From positions 99,382 through 163,381 of the forward strand of contig LADN01000023.1 of NCBI GenBank assembly GCA_000961585.1: DNA of 64,000 nt, read 5' to 3'. The DNA is from Peptococcaceae bacterium BRH_c4a. GTDB lineage: Bacteria; Bacillota; Desulfotomaculia; Desulfotomaculales; Desulfocucumaceae. Positions 61,011 through 64,000 of this stretch are shown in pieces. How positions within the stretch are numbered: the first letter of the stretch is position 1; each line of letters opens with the position of its first letter. The translations under genes were made by a program, and so were the position numbers. A model generated the notes under the pieces. That model did no database searches. It was not told the DNA's origin and saw only the letters and a list, made by a program, of their open reading frames with translations.

Positions 61011-61513
61011 CCCGCCTCACCCCCTTTCCCGGATGTATCCACCCTCGGAAGGTGAGGCCCGTCAGTTAGTTATTATGTATTCCCATTTTCAATTTTACCA
61101 CATTTTTCTTGTTTTATCACATTTCTCATTACTGACTATAAGCTGATCAATTGCTCTTTTTATATCGTTCGGATTGTATTTTTCCTTGTATATTACCTCC
61201 CCAACTGCTAATCGTTAGGCTTCTTTGGGATGTCCTTTTTTAAGAACCACCCTGAAAGGACTGTCTTTTTGGCCTGGCACAACGGAATTTCCAGTTGCCC
61301 TATTCCAGATTTAACAATTCCCCCCATATAAATAAAATAAAAACCGGGGCAACCCGGTATTGACATTAAATAGGCCCACCGTCGTCGTTTAATCGTTTAC
61401 TATCCATAAGAATTGTAGAAGCCGGGCTTCATCTGTTGACCCAGCATAAGAAAAAGGCGCTGCAAAGAGCGCCACAAGAAGAACAATCAATATTATTTTG
61501 TTTTTCATCTCAA
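61011..61513. other. Gene-free stretch with ATPase remnant
   Basis: About 500 nt without an intact gene. It holds an 80-nt copy of part of the ATPase gene (61131-61210). The segment 61330-61510 has AT-rich pieces with short peptides in several frames resembling signal sequences (for example the minus-strand frame KNKIILIVLLVALFAAPFSYAGSTDE), probably remains of a lost secreted-protein gene. Confidence 0.5.
61131..61210. repeat. 80-nt direct repeat of ATPase gene segment (remnant copy)
   Basis: Matches 63406-63485, inside the ATPase gene, at 78 of 80 positions and in the same orientation. The flanking bases do not match, so only this fragment remains. The two copies bracket 2.2 kb with the stalk protein and the PIN/AbrB pair. 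Confidence 0.9.
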
Positions 61514-62524
61514 TTAAACCCTCCAGACTTGTATTACGATATACCATGCGTTAGGTTGACTTGACACCGCTATTTTCCCACCTTCAGGCAAAGGAAATTT
61601 TTTCCGTTCAAGCTGTTGTTCTCTATTAGTTTTTTGTCTGGCGTAATCAACAGCGGCCCTGGCAATTTCCCTGCCGTGTTTGCTGGCAAGTATTTCTTCG
61701 GCCTGTTGGAGCTGGGCCTCAACAATCTTCGGTGTAACCACCCTCTCAGGAGGAATCTTCGAGGCTTCTTCTGCAGTGTGCGGCAAATATATCATAAGTG
61801 TTAAATTAACATCCTGTCTCTTATCTTCAATTTTCATCCTGGTATTTTCAGGGGAGGGCACCACGTACCCCATGGACGTTACCTTGTACCCCGGCGGGGC
61901 CGTAATAGGTATCGGCTTCCCCTCCAGTTTGCCCCTTTCCTCCACAGCCTTTTGCACCACTGCGCTTACGTCCGGCTTGGTTTCACCTTTGGGCCAGCAT
62001 AAAACAGTTTGGGATTCCTCATCCCAGCCCACTTCGTACCCCAGGGCCTCGGCCACATAACGGGCCGGGAGATAGGTGCGGCCTTCGTTTTCCTTCAGGA
62101 TGGGAGAAACATCAATGGTATAAGATTCTCCCACATAATTGTCCGCGCTGCGTGTGGCTATCCATTTGCTCCCTATAGTCATCCGCACATGTTTCCAGGA
62201 TGTCAGGGTTACGGTTTTGGTGGCATCTTCCCAGGAAATACGCTCGTCTGGAACCCCCAGGGCGTTACTTAAAAATCTTATTGGCACAAAGGTTCTGCCA
62301 TCCTGAAGGAAGGGCTTGGCGTCCATGGTCATTCCATCGGCCTTGCCGTCAACGAAATACTTATTTACACCGATGGCGAACAATACGCTTTTGACCAGTT
62401 TCTTTTCCTGGTATACGTCCAGTTTGGTCTCCTGTCCGGCATGGGCCGGGGTAATATATTTCAGATTTATAGTAAAGAGTGCCATGGCCATCACTATGCA
62501 TACAAAAGCCAGAAAACGCTTCAC
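61514..62524 (-). CDS. Secreted stalk-domain protein (copper amine oxidase N-terminal-like)
   Basis: 336-aa exported protein (signal FLAFVCIVMAMALFTINLKYITPAHAG). The first ~200 residues match the paralogue at 59671-60747, including FAIGVNKYFVDGKADGMTMDAKPFLQDGRTFVPIRFLSNALGV and EGRTYLPARYVAEALGYEVGWDEESQTVLCWPKGETKPDVSAVVQKAVEERGKLE. The C-terminal part differs and is rich in charged residues. GTG start after GAGGTG. The pair suggests gene duplication followed by swapping of the C-terminal domain. Confidence 0.85.
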   Translation of the reverse strand: MKRFLAFVCIVMAMALFTINLKYITPAHAGQETKLDVYQEKKLVKSVLFAIGVNKYFVDGKADGMTMDAKPFLQDGRTFVPIRFLSNALGVPDERISWEDATKTVTLTSWKHVRMTIGSKWIATRSADNYVGESYTIDVSPILKENEGRTYLPARYVAEALGYEVGWDEESQTVLCWPKGETKPDVSAVVQKAVEERGKLEGKPIPITAPPGYKVTSMGYVVPSPENTRMKIEDKRQDVNLTLMIYLPHTAEEASKIPPERVVTPKIVEAQLQQAEEILASKHGREIARAAVDYARQKTNREQQLERKKFPLPEGGKIAVSSQPNAWYIVIQVWRV

Positions 62525-62527
62525 AAG

Positions 62528-62941
62528 TTACACCTCGCTTTTATAAAAGATTTGTAAAAAATTAGGCGCCCTTAATATCTTAATCCCTTCAAACTGGCGC
62601 AAGCTCAAAAGATGCCTGTCACCAGAAATAATATAGCTGGATTTTCCCTCCACTGCACATTCCAAAATTCTATTGTCTTCCGGATCTTCATTTATAACAT
62701 TGATCTTTTGCGGGGGGTTCACCAAAACTACGTTAGGCAACAGTCGCCCTATAAAACCGTCAATTTCTTTCTCAGTAAAGCCAAGTTTGGGGTATTTGCT
62801 AACCCGGTAAAACTCGCTCAATATCTGTGCGGAAAGACAGAGTTCCAACCGTGATTCCAATACCATTTCAACAACTGCCGCCTCTGCACCGTTCCATCCC
62901 AGCGATGAAATAAGGACATTGGCATCTACGGTAATCCTCAT
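62528..62941 (-). CDS. PIN-domain protein, putative toxin
   Basis: 137-aa PIN-family RNase-like protein. The acidic active-site residues are visible in ITVDANVLISSL (N-terminus), LSEFYRV, and EDPEDNRILECAVEGKSSYIISGDRHLLSL. It overlaps the AbrB-type gene by 4 nt, the usual antitoxin-toxin order. Likely a VapC-like ribonuclease toxin held in check by the upstream partner. Confidence 0.87.
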   Translation of the reverse strand: MRITVDANVLISSLGWNGAEAAVVEMVLESRLELCLSAQILSEFYRVSKYPKLGFTEKEIDGFIGRLLPNVVLVNPPQKINVINEDPEDNRILECAVEGKSSYIISGDRHLLSLRQFEGIKILRAPNFLQIFYKSEV

Positions 62942-63201
62942 TTTTTGTTATCTCCACGTGCCCACCCAATAGCAGCTTCCACATCTTCTGGCGTAATCCC
63001 TTCCCTCTGAAACCTCTCTCTTATCGGTTTGGCAAACTCCTCAAAATCATGGGGCGGTATCATTTTTTTTATTTCTACATGTAAGCCTTTTTTTTCAAAA
63101 AGAATATAATCACCTTCTTTAATTTTTAATGCCTTCCTCAATTCCATCGGAACCGTTACCTGTCCCTTAGCAGTTATTTTGGCAATATAATACTCATCCA
63201 T
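62938..63201 (-). CDS. AbrB/MazE-type antitoxin
   Basis: 87-aa protein with the swapped-hairpin AbrB DNA-binding motif IAKITAKGQVTVPMELRKALKIKEGDYILFEKKG (N-terminal half) and a C-terminal part (FAKPIRERFQREGITPEDVEAAIGWARG) typical of antitoxins paired with PIN toxins. ATG 63201 is 7 nt after GAGGTG; a longer frame to 63231 lacks a site. It overlaps the toxin gene and probably autoregulates the pair. Confidence 0.87.
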   Translation of the reverse strand: MDEYYIAKITAKGQVTVPMELRKALKIKEGDYILFEKKGLHVEIKKMIPPHDFEEFAKPIRERFQREGITPEDVEAAIGWARGDNKK

Positions 63202-63324
63202 TCCATACACCTCAGTAATATATTCTTGCATTTATTATATCGCCTACTTTCTTACTGTCAATAATTAAAGAAATCCCTGAGAAATTCCTATCCCCTTCAG
63301 GAGGCTGATTTACCCTGCATTGCA

Positions 63325-64000
63325 TTAATAACTCCTCAGAATATACTCCTGCAGCATCGGCTCAATGAACTTGTATTTGCCTCGGCTTTCTTTTTCAATA
63401 ACCGCACTGACTATAAGCTGATCAATTGCTCTTTTTATATCGTTCGGATTATTTTTTTCCTTGTATATTACCTCCCCAACTGCTAGTCTGCGAAGGATCT
63501 CCCGCACAAGAGGTTTTTTGCCAACTTCGTCTAATATTTCGTCAAAAACGGGGGTCAAAGTGATTATAGCTCGCTCATAAGCAATTCTAACTAACTCGCT
63601 TGACAACTTCTTCTCCCCGGCTTCCAACAACGTGTAAAACGCTTCTGAACAAATTAGCATAGTATCTTGTGGGTGTCCCCCAGCAAGCCGGACAATTTCT
63701 TTCAGAACATAATCACTGCTTATCTCAATATCTTTTTCCTTAAACTTATAGGCTATATAACTTGCCCAGGCATCTTCCGGAATCTGTGGGATGGGAAGAA
63801 CTGTAGCAAATCGGTAAAAAGCATGTTTTTTTCCCCCAAAAAGGGACTGCATCATCCCTTCTTTTGATCCCAGAAAGAGATAAGACACATTTCTCTGAAG
63901 TTGAAAATAAGAACGCATTTGCTTATATATGTCCTGTCCTGCAATTTGTCCAGCATCCTGGAACTCGTCAAAAACCATCACCATTCGCTTACCGTCTTTT
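63325..64000 (-). CDS. AAA-type ATPase, C-terminal part (5' end outside window)
   Basis: At least 225 residues of an archaeal-ATPase-like STAND/AAA protein. The Walker B motif MVMVFDEFQD is at the left of the visible part, followed by a sensor region (YLFLGSKEGMMQSLF) and a winged-helix end (RREI-type LVREILRRLAVGEVIYKEKNNPNDIKRAIDQLIVSAVIEKESRGKYKFIEPMLQEYILRSY). The Walker A lies beyond the window. The frame is open to position 64000. Part of it (63406-63485) is repeated at 61131-61210. Function unknown; such ATPases are often mobile. Confidence 0.8.
   Translation of the reverse strand, partial: KDGKRMVMVFDEFQDAGQIAGQDIYKQMRSYFQLQRNVSYLFLGSKEGMMQSLFGGKKHAFYRFATVLPIPQIPEDAWASYIAYKFKEKDIEISSDYVLKEIVRLAGGHPQDTMLICSEAFYTLLEAGEKKLSSELVRIAYERAIITLTPVFDEILDEVGKKPLVREILRRLAVGEVIYKEKNNPNDIKRAIDQLIVSAVIEKESRGKYKFIEPMLQEYILRSY
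63406..63485. repeat. 80-nt direct repeat, copy inside ATPase gene
   Basis: Partner of the remnant at 61131-61210, with 78 of 80 identical positions. Confidence 0.9.

Overview
The window looks like the chromosome of an anaerobic, spore-former-type Firmicute close to the Desulfotomaculum/Pelotomaculum group (Peptococcaceae). The reasons are strong GGAGG ribosome sites with many TTG and GTG starts, an AprAB-Hdr cassette, a bacillus-style fadNAE operon, TTT, TRAP and DASS acid transporters, a Tad pilus locus without a secretin (single-membrane cell), and copper-amine-oxidase-type stalk proteins. No dsrAB, rRNA, phage, IS element or CRISPR array was seen, so full sulfate respiration is inferred from the wider context only.

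Layout. 1-2.5 kb: 5' part of acetyl-CoA synthetase and an HD-GYP phosphodiesterase. 2.8-4.2 kb: a 97-nt tRNA with selenocysteine-tRNA architecture but a cysteine anticodon (GCA) and U73, directly upstream of a YedE-type (selenium/sulfur) transporter and a TusA-type sulfur carrier. 4.4-13.1 kb: cyclopropane fatty acid synthase, then a minus-strand set DASS transporter - AprA - AprB - HdrA/MvhD fusion - HdrC, a Crp/Fnr regulator and a DUF218 protein. 13.3-19.1 kb: fadN-fadA-fadE with a FadR-like operator, ending in a DUF1540 mini-protein. 19.2-22.1 kb: SSS and DASS carriers.

22.2-45.0 kb is a dispersed sulfolactate island. It holds SuyA and SuyB ((2R)-sulfolactate sulfo-lyase; suyB is broken here by a 59-bp tandem duplication), a TAXI-TRAP transporter, a fumarase-succinate dehydrogenase-UxaA-like operon, a TauE-type sulfite exporter, SlcC and ComC (the two dehydrogenases that epimerise sulfolactate through sulfopyruvate), a TctB-TctA-TctC tripartite transporter plus an extra TctC receptor, and a FadR-family GntR regulator. 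Six copies of a GntR-type operator with core GGTnnnACC sit upstream of suyA, the TRAP receptor, the fumarase/tauE divergent region, the orphan tctC, the regulator itself and slcC. They tie the pieces into one proposed regulon: uptake of sulfolactate, inversion to the R form, cleavage to pyruvate and sulfite, and export or respiration of sulfite. Several decayed transporter genes lie among them.

45.3-60.7 kb: a soluble chemoreceptor, then a long minus-strand Tad/Flp pilus locus with seven prepilin-like proteins, TadA/B/C, a SAF-domain protein, a membrane thioredoxin-like protein next to a cysteine-rich pseudopilin, and large secreted surface proteins. 60.8-64 kb: a candidate 29-aa membrane peptide, a second stalk protein, an AbrB/PIN toxin-antitoxin pair and the 3' part of an ATPase, a piece of which is repeated 2.3 kb away.
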